This document shows positions 28,101 to 37,381 of a stretch of 60,154 bases of DNA, piece by piece. The stretch is from the NCBI GenBank assembly GCA_000384615.1, contig ARQU01000002.1, positions 130,646-190,799 on the forward strand. The letters are read 5' to 3'. The first letter of the stretch is position 1; each line of letters starts with the position of its first letter. The notes under the pieces are model-generated. The model searched no databases and was not told the DNA's origin. It was given only the letters and a program-made list of their open reading frames with translations. Origin of the DNA: an alpha proteobacterium SCGC AAA536-G10 (GTDB lineage: Bacteria > Pseudomonadota > Alphaproteobacteria > Puniceispirillales > Marisalimonadaceae). The translations under genes and the position numbers were made by a program.

Positions 28101-30221
28101 AAAGGAGTAAATCGATTTGAAACTAAGTATATGAATGGAAACACATATGCTGGTTTTTTTACTAAGCTTTCAGACGGAAATTATACCCAAATTATGGATG
28201 ATATTACTGATTTAAAAGAAAAAGAAAAGCAAGCTTTAGATGCAGAAAAACGATTACAAGACGCAATAGATAGTATGCCACACGGAATTTCTCTATGGGA
28301 TAAGAATGATAAATTAGTTATGTGCAATAAATATGCACATAATATTCATTTTAAAGCTGGCATAAAAGATTATCGACCAGGCCTTACCTTTAATGAACAG
28401 ATGGAAAGACATAAAAAATTTAATTTCATGAAGTTTAAAAATAATGAAGAAAAAGAATCATACTATGAAAATGCTTTTAAAAATAGGAAATCATTTACTG
28501 GTACAAAGACAATGAATGTACCAGAGTTCTATGATGGTTCATTTTGGAATGCCACTTATTCAAGGTTAGATGATAATAGTACATTTACAATATTCACAAA
28601 TATCACTGAATTAAAAAATAAAGAGACAGAACTAAGAAATACTATCTCTGCTCTTGATGAGGAAAAAGAAAAAGCAAATGCAGCAAATCAAACAAAAAGT
28701 CAATTTTTAGCAAATATGAGTCATGAGCTAAGGACACCACTAAATGCAATAATTGGTTTGACTGAAATGTTAAAAGAAGATGCTGCAGATGATGGTTTAG
28801 AGGATTTTGAAGAACCATTAGACAGAGTTTTCAATGCCGGTAAACATCTTTTAACTCTTATCAATGACGTATTAGATTTATCAAAAATAGAAGCAGGACG
28901 AGTCGAATTATTCAATGAAACATTTGAGTTAAATCAAATATTAGATGATGTTATGAAAACGTCGTCAACACTCGCTCAAAAAAATGATAACGAATTAGTA
29001 ATAGATTATAAAACAGATATAGATTTTGTTACTGCTGACCAAACTAGAGTAAAACAAGTGGTTTTAAACTTAATTTCTAATGCTTGTAAATTTACAGAAA
29101 AAGGAAAAATAACAGTTGGGGTTAATAAAATTACGCAATCTGGTGGTGATTTAATTTCAATTGACGTTAGTGATACAGGTATTGGAATGTCTGATGAACA
29201 AATGGCTAGATTATTTAACTCATTTGTTCAAGCTGATAGTTCAACCACAAGAAAATATGGTGGTACTGGATTAGGGCTTACAATTTCAAAACAATTAGCA
29301 ATTTTGATGGGTGGAGATGTTGTTGTTAATAGCGAATTAGGAAAAGGTACAACCTTTACTGCAACCTTTCTTGCCGATTTTATTGGAGCTTCAGATTCGG
29401 TTAAAAATTTAAACCAGCAAACAGGTTCACTGATAGAGAACGTTGTTTCAATAGAAAATAGTTCGGGAAAAACTGTTTTAATCATAGATGATGACCCTAC
29501 AGTAAGTGAGTTAATGAAAAGACAATTGCTCAAAGAAGGCTACAAAGTGATAATTGCACCTAATGGAAAAGAGGGCATTCGTTTAGCAAGAGATCTTAAT
29601 CCAAACGTAATAACACTAGACATTCTCATGCCGGAAATGGATGGCTGGTCAGTATTAAGAACTTTAAAAGCTGATCCTAAGGTAGCAAATATACCAGTAA
29701 TTATGGCATCAATTTTAGATGAAAAAAATAAAGGGTTTTCTCTCGGCGCGGCAGACTTTTTGTCTAAACCTGTTCAAAAAGAATATTTGATGAAATCAAT
29801 TAGAAACTTAATTGGTGACAGAGAAAATTTAAAAATTTGTCTTATTGAAGATGATGATAGTTTAAGATTTACGATAAGAGAAATTTTAGAAAAACAAAAT
29901 GTTAAAATCATTGAAGCTGAGAATGGTAAGATTGGCATGTCTGTTTTAGAAAAAGAAGAGATAAAGCCAGATTTAATCTTATTAGATTTAATGATGCCTG
30001 TAATGAATGGTTTTGAGTTTTTAAAGGCAATTAGAGAAACTGATTTAAGCTCAATTCCAATTTTGGTTTTAACAGGGGCTGATTTAAGTGACGATGAAAG
30101 AAAATTTTTGTCAGGCGAAACGCAAAAAATTCTTGAAAAAAGTGATGATACATTATCATCAATTATTAACGAAGTTGGCAATGTTTTAAAAGCTTCTACA
30201 GATAATGGAGATAAAAAATGA
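25167..30221 (+). CDS. Giant hybrid sensor histidine kinase: nine PAS domains, HisKA, HATPase, two receivers
   Basis: A 1684-residue protein preceded by a strong AAAGGAG ribosome-binding site. Nine tandem PAS_7-type repeats of about 126-130 residues begin near residues 1, 132, 260, 389, 515, 643, 769, 896 and 1028; each starts with a pattern like LxDAIdxlPxxxxxWDxxdkLixxN and ends RLxDGsxxxxxTDITelK. A short coiled linker leads to HisKA (phospho-His in [10 protein letters not shown], about residue 1185), HATPase_c (N box [10 protein letters not shown] boxes DTGIGMS and GGTGLGL; to about 1404), and two receivers (about 1434-1548 and 1555-1670), each with its phospho-aspartate ([20 protein letters not shown]). 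No membrane segment or signal peptide is visible, so it is cytoplasmic. It overlaps the next receiver gene by 4 bp. The sensed ligand is unknown. Confidence 0.93.
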   Translation: MDINIKLAESLIDAFDNEETAIVLWDKHDNVMYRNKKTSERWIKFNLDFEIGQNFFDRIQKVEDAKLMTHEELILRSDNFKLAKSSGKPQEYVVKGPTGRWVQIKDTPTSEGNMLTLMTNVTHIVEQDLERKRLANAIENVPVIIQYWDENDKLIFANAKADELHEQWEVNCKFTKGLAYEDMVRAQLASSIFKIPEGETIESEIKRRKKYREKVESNYREVFLENGKTWYVIDKRLNDGSFLSIFSEITDLKNKEAQYKQLADALDNLPMAMLFWDKDDKLITSNKQIRKEQSKWKIDLINGMSWQTMFNKQLKAGVYDIPANKNIEDFTKERSEFRAKLTSDKDSKRETRLTDGKIYFSNEIRLKDGSMLSVFTDISEIKKQETELLRLRDGIETLPNGLMFWDENDDLIASNKSAVNLVKQYKFDLKLGTNFSQLRNHLIKNGHSKPDKGQTKEEYLIQRSKNWKEFTGQNIRISTFKNHTLHFTDTRLDDGSTICLWTDISENKKQENELLRLKDAIDILPNGLFFWDENNKLIATNKSAIDHLKEFGFDLRLGADRFDHVNHLVDHNYNVLQSGLDKKNHIKRMKESWQNFSGQRTRETKFSNGLSFLFTDTRLDDGSTISLWSDITEIKQRENQFKQLVEAIDYLPNSVMLWDKNHKLIMANKIAKEKQKSWGFDMSKGASRIKMVQNVLKKGLVKPPKGITPKKFIEDRIKKFDDLKGQEAFETFINDGGVEFVSTSRLPDGGTLQIITDITKLKENEKSLKRLSDAIELTPSSIYLWDQSDNLIMANKASRDFQKNLGFQLKPGISRKEMIEHSIKNKKIIPPKGVKPNQWLKERLKSYTQAQKETKFETMFENNVTMLGITNRLDDGGFLQVWTDISDMKRKEKDMQQLIDAVDEIPNVFMLWDKDHKLIHANNTAVENMKKLHGFDLKDGVTRKQLVKSIINSGELAVPKGMTQNEFIMKRENDIHKLKGVNRFETKYMNGNTYAGFFTKLSDGNYTQIMDDITDLKEKEKQALDAEKRLQDAIDSMPHGISLWDKNDKLVMCNKYAHNIHFKAGIKDYRPGLTFNEQMERHKKFNFMKFKNNEEKESYYENAFKNRKSFTGTKTMNVPEFYDGSFWNATYSRLDDNSTFTIFTNITELKNKETELRNTISALDEEKEKANAANQTKSQFLANMSHELRTPLNAIIGLTEMLKEDAADDGLEDFEEPLDRVFNAGKHLLTLINDVLDLSKIEAGRVELFNETFELNQILDDVMKTSSTLAQKNDNELVIDYKTDIDFVTADQTRVKQVVLNLISNACKFTEKGKITVGVNKITQSGGDLISIDVSDTGIGMSDEQMARLFNSFVQADSSTTRKYGGTGLGLTISKQLAILMGGDVVVNSELGKGTTFTATFLADFIGASDSVKNLNQQTGSLIENVVSIENSSGKTVLIIDDDPTVSELMKRQLLKEGYKVIIAPNGKEGIRLARDLNPNVITLDILMPEMDGWSVLRTLKADPKVANIPVIMASILDEKNKGFSLGAADFLSKPVQKEYLMKSIRNLIGDRENLKICLIEDDDSLRFTIREILEKQNVKIIEAENGKIGMSVLEKEEIKPDLILLDLMMPVMNGFEFLKAIRETDLSSIPILVLTGADLSDDERKFLSGETQKILEKSDDTLSSIINEVGNVLKASTDNGDKK

Positions 30222-30583
30222 CAAAAATTTTGTATGTAGAAGATAATGAAGATAATGTTTACATGTTGTCAAGACGCCTAAAAAGAAAGGGTTTTGAAAT
30301 TGTTATTGCTGTAGATGGTGAACAAGGTGTTGAAATGGCGACCTCTGAAAAACCAGATTTAATCTTAATGGATCTAAGTTTACCTAAAATGGATGGGTGG
30401 ACTGCCACTAAGCATATAAAAGGCAATGATCAACTAAAATCTATCCCAATTATAGCTTTGTCAGCTCACGCGATGGAAGAACACAAAAAAAGAGCACTAG
30501 AAAGTGGATGTAATGATTATGACACCAAACCTGTAGATATTGATAGATTATTATCTAAAATTTCTAAGCAATTAGGAAATTGA
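30218..30583 (+). CDS. Single-domain response regulator (DivK/CheY-like)
   Basis: A 121-residue stand-alone receiver domain. The acidic pocket (YVEDNEDN), the phospho-aspartate in [13 protein letters not shown], the conserved Ser in ALSAHA and the lysine in DTKPVD are all present. The ENEDN and MDGWTATK motifs are like DivK or phosphorelay shuttles. It overlaps the nine-PAS kinase stop (ATGA) and lies 1 bp before the receiver-cyclase gene, so it probably carries phosphate from that kinase or competes with its receivers. Confidence 0.9.
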   Translation: MTKILYVEDNEDNVYMLSRRLKRKGFEIVIAVDGEQGVEMATSEKPDLILMDLSLPKMDGWTATKHIKGNDQLKSIPIIALSAHAMEEHKKRALESGCNDYDTKPVDIDRLLSKISKQLGN

Positions 30584-30584
30584 G

Positions 30585-31625
30585 ATGATTAATAAAGAAG
30601 AAGCAAATATTTTGATTGTTGATGATATTGAAGATAATAGATACACACTTGAAAGAAGATTAAAGAAAGATGGTTATAAAAATATATTTTCTGCAGAAGG
30701 AGGTAAAACTGCACTCCAAATGGCAACTGAAAATAAATTTGATTTAATCCTTTTAGATCTAATGATGCCAGACATGAGTGGACTTGAAGTTCTTAAATAC
30801 TTAAAAGGTGACCCATTACAAAGGTCAATACCTGTAATAATGGTAACTGCATCAGATGAAGTTGAAACTGCAGCAGAATGTATAATAAATGGAGCTGATG
30901 ATTTTATTACTAAACCCTTCAATGGGACGTTATTGAAGGCCAGAGTAGGAGCTAGTCTAGAGAAAAAAAGATTACGAGATACAGAAGAAAATTATTTATA
31001 CAGAGTTGAAACAGACAAAAAACGCTCTCAGCAAATATTAAAAACAGTAATGCCTACCTCTGTTGCTAATGAATTGCAATCATCAGGAAAAGTAAGATCA
31101 AGAAGATATGATGATGTTGCAATTCTAATTTGTGACTTGGTTGGATTTACATCTTTTTGTGAGAAAAATAATCCTGAATTAGTTGTGGAGACTTTGCAAA
31201 GTCTTGTTGAGAGTTTTGAAAATGCTTTTCAAGAATTTGGATTAGAAAAAATTAAGACTGTTGGGGATGCTATAGTAGCAGTCGCTGGGCTTTCATCACA
31301 TACAATTTCACCTGTCAAATCATGTGTTGATTGCTCTTACAAGTTAAGGGAAATTGCCAATTCAGCATCAATGCCTTGGGATTTACACCTAGGTGTACAC
31401 TCAGGCTCTCTAGTTGCAGGCACCGTTGGAACCAAAACTGTACAATTTGATATACTTGGCAAGACAGTGAATGTAGCTTTTAATATTTGTGACATGTCAG
31501 ATCCAAATCAAATTCTTATTTCTAGTGATGCTTGGATGACTGCAAGAAATGAAATTAAAGTCAAATCAATTGGTCTTAAAAGATTAAAGAGTGGTCAAGA
31601 TATTGAAATGTTAGAATGTGTATGA
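30585..31625 (+). CDS. Receiver domain fused to class III nucleotide cyclase domain (divergent active site)
   Basis: A 346-residue response regulator with a REC domain (phospho-acceptor D58, switch K110), a helical linker (about 125-170) and a class III cyclase homology domain (about 172-346). Metal aspartates D184 (ICDLVGFT) and D228 (KTVGDA), K224 and the adenine-type D289 (FDILG) are conserved, and so is N296. The transition-state arginine four residues later is asparagine (N300 in NVAFN). Activity may therefore be low, altered or dependent on another residue. It is the last gene of the MBL-CNB-kinase-REC-cyclase operon and presumably its output. Confidence 0.88.
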   Translation: MINKEEANILIVDDIEDNRYTLERRLKKDGYKNIFSAEGGKTALQMATENKFDLILLDLMMPDMSGLEVLKYLKGDPLQRSIPVIMVTASDEVETAAECIINGADDFITKPFNGTLLKARVGASLEKKRLRDTEENYLYRVETDKKRSQQILKTVMPTSVANELQSSGKVRSRRYDDVAILICDLVGFTSFCEKNNPELVVETLQSLVESFENAFQEFGLEKIKTVGDAIVAVAGLSSHTISPVKSCVDCSYKLREIANSASMPWDLHLGVHSGSLVAGTVGTKTVQFDILGKTVNVAFNICDMSDPNQILISSDAWMTARNEIKVKSIGLKRLKSGQDIEMLECV

Positions 31626-31626
31626 T

Positions 31627-32442
31627 TTACCATTGATTTTCAAATTCATGAGAGAATGAAAACATTTTTAACGGCGTTGCCTCACCTCTAGGAATTTGAG
31701 CTGTAGGGTTCAACTTATATTCGTCAATACCTCTTGCAAGTTGCGTCTCAAAAAAAGGCCAAGCTTTTAAATCGCCTTTAACATTTGTGGGAGAAAATCT
31801 CATTGTAACCCCACATCTTCTTCTATTTGAATTGTTTGCCTCTGAACCATGGAGTAATGCATCATTATGAAGAGATATTTGACCTGCTTTTAAATTCAGA
31901 GATACAATTTTTGATTGATCTAATTGATCAAATGAGACTTCTTGATCTAATACTAGATTCTTTGCCTCATTTTTTTTATGAACAAATCTCCCTACCTTAT
32001 GACTTCCTGAGACTACTTTCATGGCAGCATTTTCCTCGTCTGTATCAAATACTGCAAGCCATACTGTTACTGCATTAGACGGATTAAGAGGCCAGTATTG
32101 TGCATCTTGATGCCATGGAACAACGGATCCGTCTTTTGGTTCTTTACTAAAAAACTGTCCACCCCATTGGACAAAATTTGGTCCTAAAAGATCTTCAACA
32201 TAATCTAGTATGGTTGAAGTTCTACATAGATCATGAAATTTTTTACTAGCTTTATGCCACATATTGGTTTTATTTATATCAATATGATCGGGCAACTTTG
32301 AACTTAATTCATTATACCAATTATGAAGATCCTTCACTGCACTCTCAGAAAAAACGGGTAATCCCGTGACATAACCTTCGTTCAAATATTGGTTTTTATC
32401 TGATTGAGAAAGCCTTCTGGCTTTTGAGTCTATCTCAAACAT
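31627..32442 (-). CDS. Phytanoyl-CoA dioxygenase (PhyH) family protein
   Basis: A 271-residue Fe(II)/2-oxoglutarate-dependent oxygenase of the PhyH family. The iron-binding HxD is in PWHQDAQYWP, the distal His in NDALLHGSEAN, and the 2OG-binding Arg in the NRRRCGVTMRF stretch. Related enzymes hydroxylate a wide range of small molecules, so the substrate is open. It lies 3 bp downstream of the RraA-like gene, so the pair is probably one transcript, convergent with the signalling operon. Confidence 0.88.
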   Translation of the reverse strand: MFEIDSKARRLSQSDKNQYLNEGYVTGLPVFSESAVKDLHNWYNELSSKLPDHIDINKTNMWHKASKKFHDLCRTSTILDYVEDLLGPNFVQWGGQFFSKEPKDGSVVPWHQDAQYWPLNPSNAVTVWLAVFDTDEENAAMKVVSGSHKVGRFVHKKNEAKNLVLDQEVSFDQLDQSKIVSLNLKAGQISLHNDALLHGSEANNSNRRRCGVTMRFSPTNVKGDLKAWPFFETQLARGIDEYKLNPTAQIPRGEATPLKMFSFSHEFENQW

Positions 32443-32445
32443 CTC

Positions 32446-33177
32446 TTATCCTTCCCATTTCTCATTTGCAGCTTTTTCCCATGCTTCTCTGAGTTTGTTA
32501 ATATTAAAATCGTCTTTTTTTGCGGCATCTATCAAATGCTTTTCTTTTTTTGTCATATGATTAATTCCATTTTTTATCATTGATATAGCTTCATCCGGAA
32601 TTATCACAGCCCCATGTTGATCTGCATGAATTATTTCGCCATCGCTTATATTTAGACCATGAACATTTATAGATGAACCATATTCAAGAACATGTACATG
32701 AGCATGACTAGGACCAATTCCATTAGCAAGAACTTGGTAGTTTTTGTCTATTGCATCTAAATCTCTTAGTAAACCACTTGTAATTGTTCCAGCTACACCC
32801 AGTCCTTTATGAAGAGAAACATTTACTTCACCCCAAAATGATCCTATTGGATTAGGCCAGTCTAAATCTTCAATAAGACAAACAGGAGATGCATCAGGAT
32901 ATAGTTCAGATCTCTTACTTATATATTCATAGTAATTAAGCCTTATTGATTTAACATTTTCAGGCGAAAGAACTGGTAAAGTTGATGCTTTTATTTTTGC
33001 TGTTCTTGCAATTCCAACTATAGGCTCTAATCTTGGATTTGCTGATACGAATGGATACTTGGTATATCCATCAGCAGACCTTGAACCTCTATATATGTCT
33101 AAAGCGTTAGAAATGCTGGGTGTATCAAATTTTTTTAAAAATGATATTAGTTCTTTTGTTAACAAATTAATCACCAC
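32446..33177 (-). CDS. RraA-like / HMG aldolase-family protein
   Basis: A 243-residue member of the RraA/4-hydroxy-4-methyl-2-oxoglutarate aldolase (formerly 'dimethylmenaquinone methyltransferase') family. The fold signature GTITSGLLRDLDAIDKN and the DGEIIHADQHGAVIIP segment are clear. In this family the Asp of the GxxRD motif helps bind a divalent metal. Members either cleave 4-carboxy-4-hydroxy-2-oxoadipate-type compounds or inhibit RNase E; its neighbour PhyH suggests a catabolic role, by inference. Confidence 0.82.
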   Translation of the reverse strand: MVINLLTKELISFLKKFDTPSISNALDIYRGSRSADGYTKYPFVSANPRLEPIVGIARTAKIKASTLPVLSPENVKSIRLNYYEYISKRSELYPDASPVCLIEDLDWPNPIGSFWGEVNVSLHKGLGVAGTITSGLLRDLDAIDKNYQVLANGIGPSHAHVHVLEYGSSINVHGLNISDGEIIHADQHGAVIIPDEAISMIKNGINHMTKKEKHLIDAAKKDDFNINKLREAWEKAANEKWEG

Positions 33178-33222
33178 CTAATTGAAAATTTTAATTTTCC
33201 AGTCAGATTTTAAAAACAAATA

Positions 33223-34239
33223 CTACCTATTGACAATTAATTTATCAACATAATACGGATTATTTATTGCATTTAGAGCTCCATATAATCCATTTTTATT
33301 ATCTTCAGTTAACCAAACAGGAACATTTTTTACATAATCATGTCTACGACCTTTATTTAACAGATTAATTTCAAAATCACTTATACTCAAAATTTCTTTT
33401 AATTTTGGAGTAATTCCCCCAGTTAAAATTACCCCACTTTGAGTACCATTAATTAAAATTACACTTGAGACTATAGTTCCTAAAATACTAAATAGTAATT
33501 TCACGGTTTCTTTGGCTTCCAAATCTCCTTCTAACGCTTTTTTGCCAATTTCTGGAGCCTTTAAGTTGCTTAGCTTTAATCCATTATTAACGCGGATAAA
33601 ATTAAATATTTCTTCAATACCTGATCCACTGACAAGTCTTTCATTAGATACGTGATTATATTTTTTTTTCATAAATTGAAGTAATTCTATTTCGATTTCT
33701 GAATTAGGAGCAAAAGACGAATGCCCGCCTTCACCCTCGATTGCAATAGGATTATCATTTAGTTGAAATAGGGTACAAATGCCTAAACCGGTTCCTGGGC
33801 CAGTTACTAAGAGAGGAGCTTTTTTTATTGGAACACCATTTCTAATTATTTTTAAATTGTGCTCTGAAGCAAGTTTATCGTTTAGTGCTTGATCTTCTGA
33901 TAAATTTTTGTAAAAAGAGCCAAAACATAGTGATTGAGCCACAAAATCATTTATAAAAATTAGTTTATCCAATTTAAAATATTTAAAGATTTCAGATTGC
34001 TTAAATCTCCAGTTGTTATTAATAAATTTTATTGAGTCATGTTGAGTTGATGAAGCAACTGCGATAGACATATTTTTAATATTTAAGTTATTATCATTTT
34101 TATAAAATTCTATAGCATCATGAATATTAGTGAAGTCAGAACATTTTAAAAAAGAAAAATTAGACAATTTTTGAGTGTTATCAGCTTGGAAAGCAAAGCG
34201 CGCATTTGTTCCGCCAATATCAGCAACAAGTAAATTCAT
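33223..34239 (-). CDS. glk: Glucokinase
   Basis: A 338-residue member of the bacterial Glk family (not ROK). The ATP-binding phosphate-1 motif LLVADIGGTNARFAF is at the N-terminus, the catalytic base is D98 (INDFVAQSL), and TGPGTGLGICTL and EGEGGHSSFAP match the sugar-binding region. It phosphorylates glucose to glucose-6-phosphate in the cytoplasm. The gene stands alone on its strand, with the divergent sugar-dehydrogenase gene 94 bp away. Confidence 0.92.
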   Translation of the reverse strand: MNLLVADIGGTNARFAFQADNTQKLSNFSFLKCSDFTNIHDAIEFYKNDNNLNIKNMSIAVASSTQHDSIKFINNNWRFKQSEIFKYFKLDKLIFINDFVAQSLCFGSFYKNLSEDQALNDKLASEHNLKIIRNGVPIKKAPLLVTGPGTGLGICTLFQLNDNPIAIEGEGGHSSFAPNSEIEIELLQFMKKKYNHVSNERLVSGSGIEEIFNFIRVNNGLKLSNLKAPEIGKKALEGDLEAKETVKLLFSILGTIVSSVILINGTQSGVILTGGITPKLKEILSISDFEINLLNKGRRHDYVKNVPVWLTEDNKNGLYGALNAINNPYYVDKLIVNR

Positions 34240-34333
34240 TAAATCCTCATCAAATTTTATTTAACTTTTTTAATATAAATAGTAAGAAATATCTTCAAAA
34301 TAATTATTTGCTTTGTAAAAGGGGTCATAACAA

Positions 34334-35407
34334 ATGAAATACATTTATATAATTTTTTTATTTATTTTTATATCACACTCTTCTCATTCTAAAATTATTT
34401 TAGATAAAATTAGTCCGAATCTTTCTAATTTATGGGGAATTTCTATTTTAAATAAAGAAGAAATATTATTAACGCAACGTTCTGGTAAAGTTTATAAACT
34501 TGATATTCTTAAAAAAAAATTGTTTGAAATAATAGGAGCACCTGAAGTTTTCAATTCAGGCCAAGGTGGTTTATTAGATATTGAAATAGAGCAAAAAAAT
34601 AAAATGATAAAGGTTTATTTATGTTTTAGTAAAAAGGTAAACAAATCGCAATCTGCAACTGCTGTAAATAGTTATGACTTTATAAATGATAAACTAAAAA
34701 ATAAAAAATCATTATTTGTTTCTAACAAAACATCAAGGAGTAGTCGTCATTTCGGTTGTAGGTTAGCAATTAAAAATGATCATATTTATGCTACAATAGG
34801 TGATAGAGGAAGTAGAAATACTGCTCAAAATTTTAAAAATCATTCTGGTTCAGTTGTTAAAATTCTGAAAAATGGAACATATTTTGACAATAAAGCATTT
34901 AAGAGTTCTCTTCCTGAAATTTATTCTGCAGGACACAGAAATCCTCAAGGATTAATATTTAATTCCAATAAGTCGACACTTTGGCTGCATGAACATGGTC
35001 CACAAGGAGGAGATGAGCTTAATATTGTTTTGAAAGGAAAAAATTATGGCTGGCCTTTAATTACTTTTGGAAAAGAATATGGAAGTGGAAAAAAAATTGG
35101 AATAGGCACTAGTAAAATAGGTTATCAAGATCCGGTAAAAGTTTGGATACCGTCTATAGCTCCTTCTGGAATGTTAATCTATAACGGTAAAATGTTTCCT
35201 AAATTTAAAAATAAAATAATAATTGGTTCCTTAAAATTTAAAAGATTACATATTTTAACGTTACAAAATAATAATGTAGTAGATGAAAAAATATTTTTAG
35301 AAAATAAAATTGGTAGAATTCGAGACTTAGCAGAAATGAATGATGGTTCTATAATTATAATCAATGATGAATATGATGGTGGCGTTTATAGACTATTTAA
35401 ACAATAA
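34334..35407 (+). CDS. PQQ-dependent aldose sugar dehydrogenase-like, secreted (GSDH/YliI family)
   Basis: A 357-residue beta-propeller protein with a signal peptide (about residues 1-19, ending HSSHS). The family motifs HFGCRLAI, YATIGDRGS, GHRNPQGLIF and LWLHEHGPQGGDELN are present; the first region and the GHRN segment carry the residues that bind PQQ and the catalytic His in YliI and soluble glucose dehydrogenase. It would oxidise sugars in the periplasm. The divergent neighbour is glucokinase, suggesting two routes for aldose use. Whether the organism makes PQQ cannot be seen here. Confidence 0.87.
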   Translation: MKYIYIIFLFIFISHSSHSKIILDKISPNLSNLWGISILNKEEILLTQRSGKVYKLDILKKKLFEIIGAPEVFNSGQGGLLDIEIEQKNKMIKVYLCFSKKVNKSQSATAVNSYDFINDKLKNKKSLFVSNKTSRSSRHFGCRLAIKNDHIYATIGDRGSRNTAQNFKNHSGSVVKILKNGTYFDNKAFKSSLPEIYSAGHRNPQGLIFNSNKSTLWLHEHGPQGGDELNIVLKGKNYGWPLITFGKEYGSGKKIGIGTSKIGYQDPVKVWIPSIAPSGMLIYNGKMFPKFKNKIIIGSLKFKRLHILTLQNNNVVDEKIFLENKIGRIRDLAEMNDGSIIIINDEYDGGVYRLFKQ

Positions 35408-35468
35408 TGTTGATTTACTCATTTATTCTATTAAACATGATTATTAATTTTTAATTGGTGGAGAGAAA

Positions 35469-36164
35469 ATGTTAAAATTTTACTATAATACCGGTCCTAA
35501 TCCTATGAAAATAGCACTATGTTTGGAGGAGATGGGTCTAGAATACGAAGCTATTCCCGTTGATACGAGAAAAGGTGAACAGCATGCATCATCATATATA
35601 GCAATAAATCCAAATGCAAAGGCGCCATCTATTGTTGATGAAGGAAATGTTATATTTGATAGTAATGCTATTTTACTATATTTAGCTGAAAAAACTGGAA
35701 AATTTATTCCTGATAATACTCCTAAATCTAGAGCAAATCTTCTGTCTTGGTTAATGTTTGTGGCAACTGGAATTGGTCCATATTCTGGTCAATCTGTCCA
35801 CTTTCAACATATGGCCCCTGAAAAAATAAAGTATGCTATAAATAGATACGTTTTTGAGGCTGAAAGACATTATGACATTCTTAATGATAGACTTGCAAAC
35901 AACAAATATATGCTAGGTGATACATACACTATTGTTGATATGTGTGTATGGGGCTGGACAAGAATGTTGCCTAAAGTAATTGGTGAGGGGGAGCTAGAAA
36001 AAAGAGTTAATTTAAATAGGCTTATGACAGAGATAAATGAAAGACCAGCTAGTCAAAGAGCAACAAATATCAATGTCTCAAACAATCACAATTTCAAAGT
36101 TGAGATTGATGAAGAGGCGAGTCGCTATATGTTTCCCCAGAATGAAAGACTTAAACATGTCTAA
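35469..36164 (+). CDS. Glutathione S-transferase family protein
   Basis: A 231-residue GST. The N-terminal thioredoxin-like domain has FYYNTGPNPMKIAL and the cis-proline/Glu-Ser-like motif region (NPNAKAPSIVD, then FDSNAILLYLAE), and the all-helical C-terminal domain follows (YMLGDTYTIVDMCVWGW). It resembles the YfcG/Ure2p-like disulfide-reductase branch. A GGTGGAGAG ribosome-binding site precedes the ATG. Its last 4 bp overlap tail-to-tail with the methyltransferase on the opposite strand. Confidence 0.9.
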   Translation: MLKFYYNTGPNPMKIALCLEEMGLEYEAIPVDTRKGEQHASSYIAINPNAKAPSIVDEGNVIFDSNAILLYLAEKTGKFIPDNTPKSRANLLSWLMFVATGIGPYSGQSVHFQHMAPEKIKYAINRYVFEAERHYDILNDRLANNKYMLGDTYTIVDMCVWGWTRMLPKVIGEGELEKRVNLNRLMTEINERPASQRATNINVSNNHNFKVEIDEEASRYMFPQNERLKHV

Positions 36165-37228
36165 TTTGGCCTGATTTCGTAAACAGAGTTAAGCGGATGA
36201 TCTATTTCTATTCGCTTAACTGTTTTAAACCCTACCTTCTTACAATACTCTTTTACTTTTCCTTCGGGTAACCCAACTGTTCCTAGACCCGCACCATTAT
36301 TTGCTAAAGATGTTGTCATACAAAAATGTAAACTCATGGCATACAAAAAAGGAACCATTGGCCCTTTGTTATCAGCTGGGTCATCTTCACATTTTATATC
36401 CATAAGAACAAAAATCCCATCATCTTTAACAGCACTTCTAATTGTTTTCATACCCTCTAAAGGGTCTATCATGTCGTGAACAAGATCAAAGCATGCAACG
36501 AAGTCAAATTTTTCTTCAAGTTTGTTTGAAACATCCCACTGAATAAATTTTAAATTTTTCGAAACGCCAGCTTCTTTAGCATTTCTTTGAGATTTTGTAA
36601 TGTTAGGTTCAAATAAATCAAAACCAAAAAACTGACTTTTCGGAAACTTTTTAGCTAGCTCTATTGTAGATCTTCCTGAGCCACAACCAAAATCTGCAAA
36701 AGTTACAGAACCTTTTTCAAGCCTAGATTTTAATTCTGGCATTTCATCAATCCAATCTTTCACCAAGAAATGCCTATATCTGGTACATCCTGTTTGATCT
36801 ATTCCATCCCAAAAACCTTGGTCAATTTTATCATAATTAATACCACCACCATTTTTGAAGGCGTCTAAGAGATCGTGGTATGGTAACAATGTACTATTAA
36901 GTAGTTGGATTATTCCTTTTTGTGAAAATTTACCTCCTTCTTCAACAAGTACTGGGACATACTCTGGATTTAAAGAAATTCTTCTATCTTTTTTATTAAA
37001 ATCTAGATAGCCAGATGAAAATAAACCTAGTGCCCATTCTCTTATATATCTTTCATCAAGTTTCATTCTGGACGATATTTCCTCGCTGGTTGCTGGACCA
37101 TTATGAGCTAAATTTTCAAAAATACCTAAATCTATTCCAATTGCACATAATCGTATAGCAACTGCACCAGATGCATCATCTATTATTTTTTTAATTAATT
37201 TTTTTTGAGTTAAATTGTCATCATTCAT
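36161..37228 (-). CDS. SAM-dependent methyltransferase with N-terminal winged-helix domain
   Basis: A 355-residue protein. Residues 1 to about 95 form a winged-helix-like dimerisation domain (SRMKLDERYIREWALGLFSSGYL), and residues about 165-300 the class I Rossmann domain with SAM motif FADFGCGSGRST, an acidic loop end (FFGFD) and FVACFDLVHDM. The layout matches the Rv2258c-like and plant O-methyltransferase-like group. The substrate is unknown. It has its own 153-bp upstream region, divergent from the repeat-protein gene. Confidence 0.85.
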   Translation of the reverse strand: MNDDNLTQKKLIKKIIDDASGAVAIRLCAIGIDLGIFENLAHNGPATSEEISSRMKLDERYIREWALGLFSSGYLDFNKKDRRISLNPEYVPVLVEEGGKFSQKGIIQLLNSTLLPYHDLLDAFKNGGGINYDKIDQGFWDGIDQTGCTRYRHFLVKDWIDEMPELKSRLEKGSVTFADFGCGSGRSTIELAKKFPKSQFFGFDLFEPNITKSQRNAKEAGVSKNLKFIQWDVSNKLEEKFDFVACFDLVHDMIDPLEGMKTIRSAVKDDGIFVLMDIKCEDDPADNKGPMVPFLYAMSLHFCMTTSLANNGAGLGTVGLPEGKVKEYCKKVGFKTVKRIEIDHPLNSVYEIRPN

Positions 37229-37381
37229 GTTTTCTGCCTATCACTTTGATATATAATTATTAAATAATAAATAAGAAATGTAAAACTTGGTATGTTTTTT
37301 GAAGATAATTTGAGATTATTTAAAATAATTGTATAATTTTAGCTGTTATTTGAAATATGTTGATTAAATCAAGGTAAGTAA

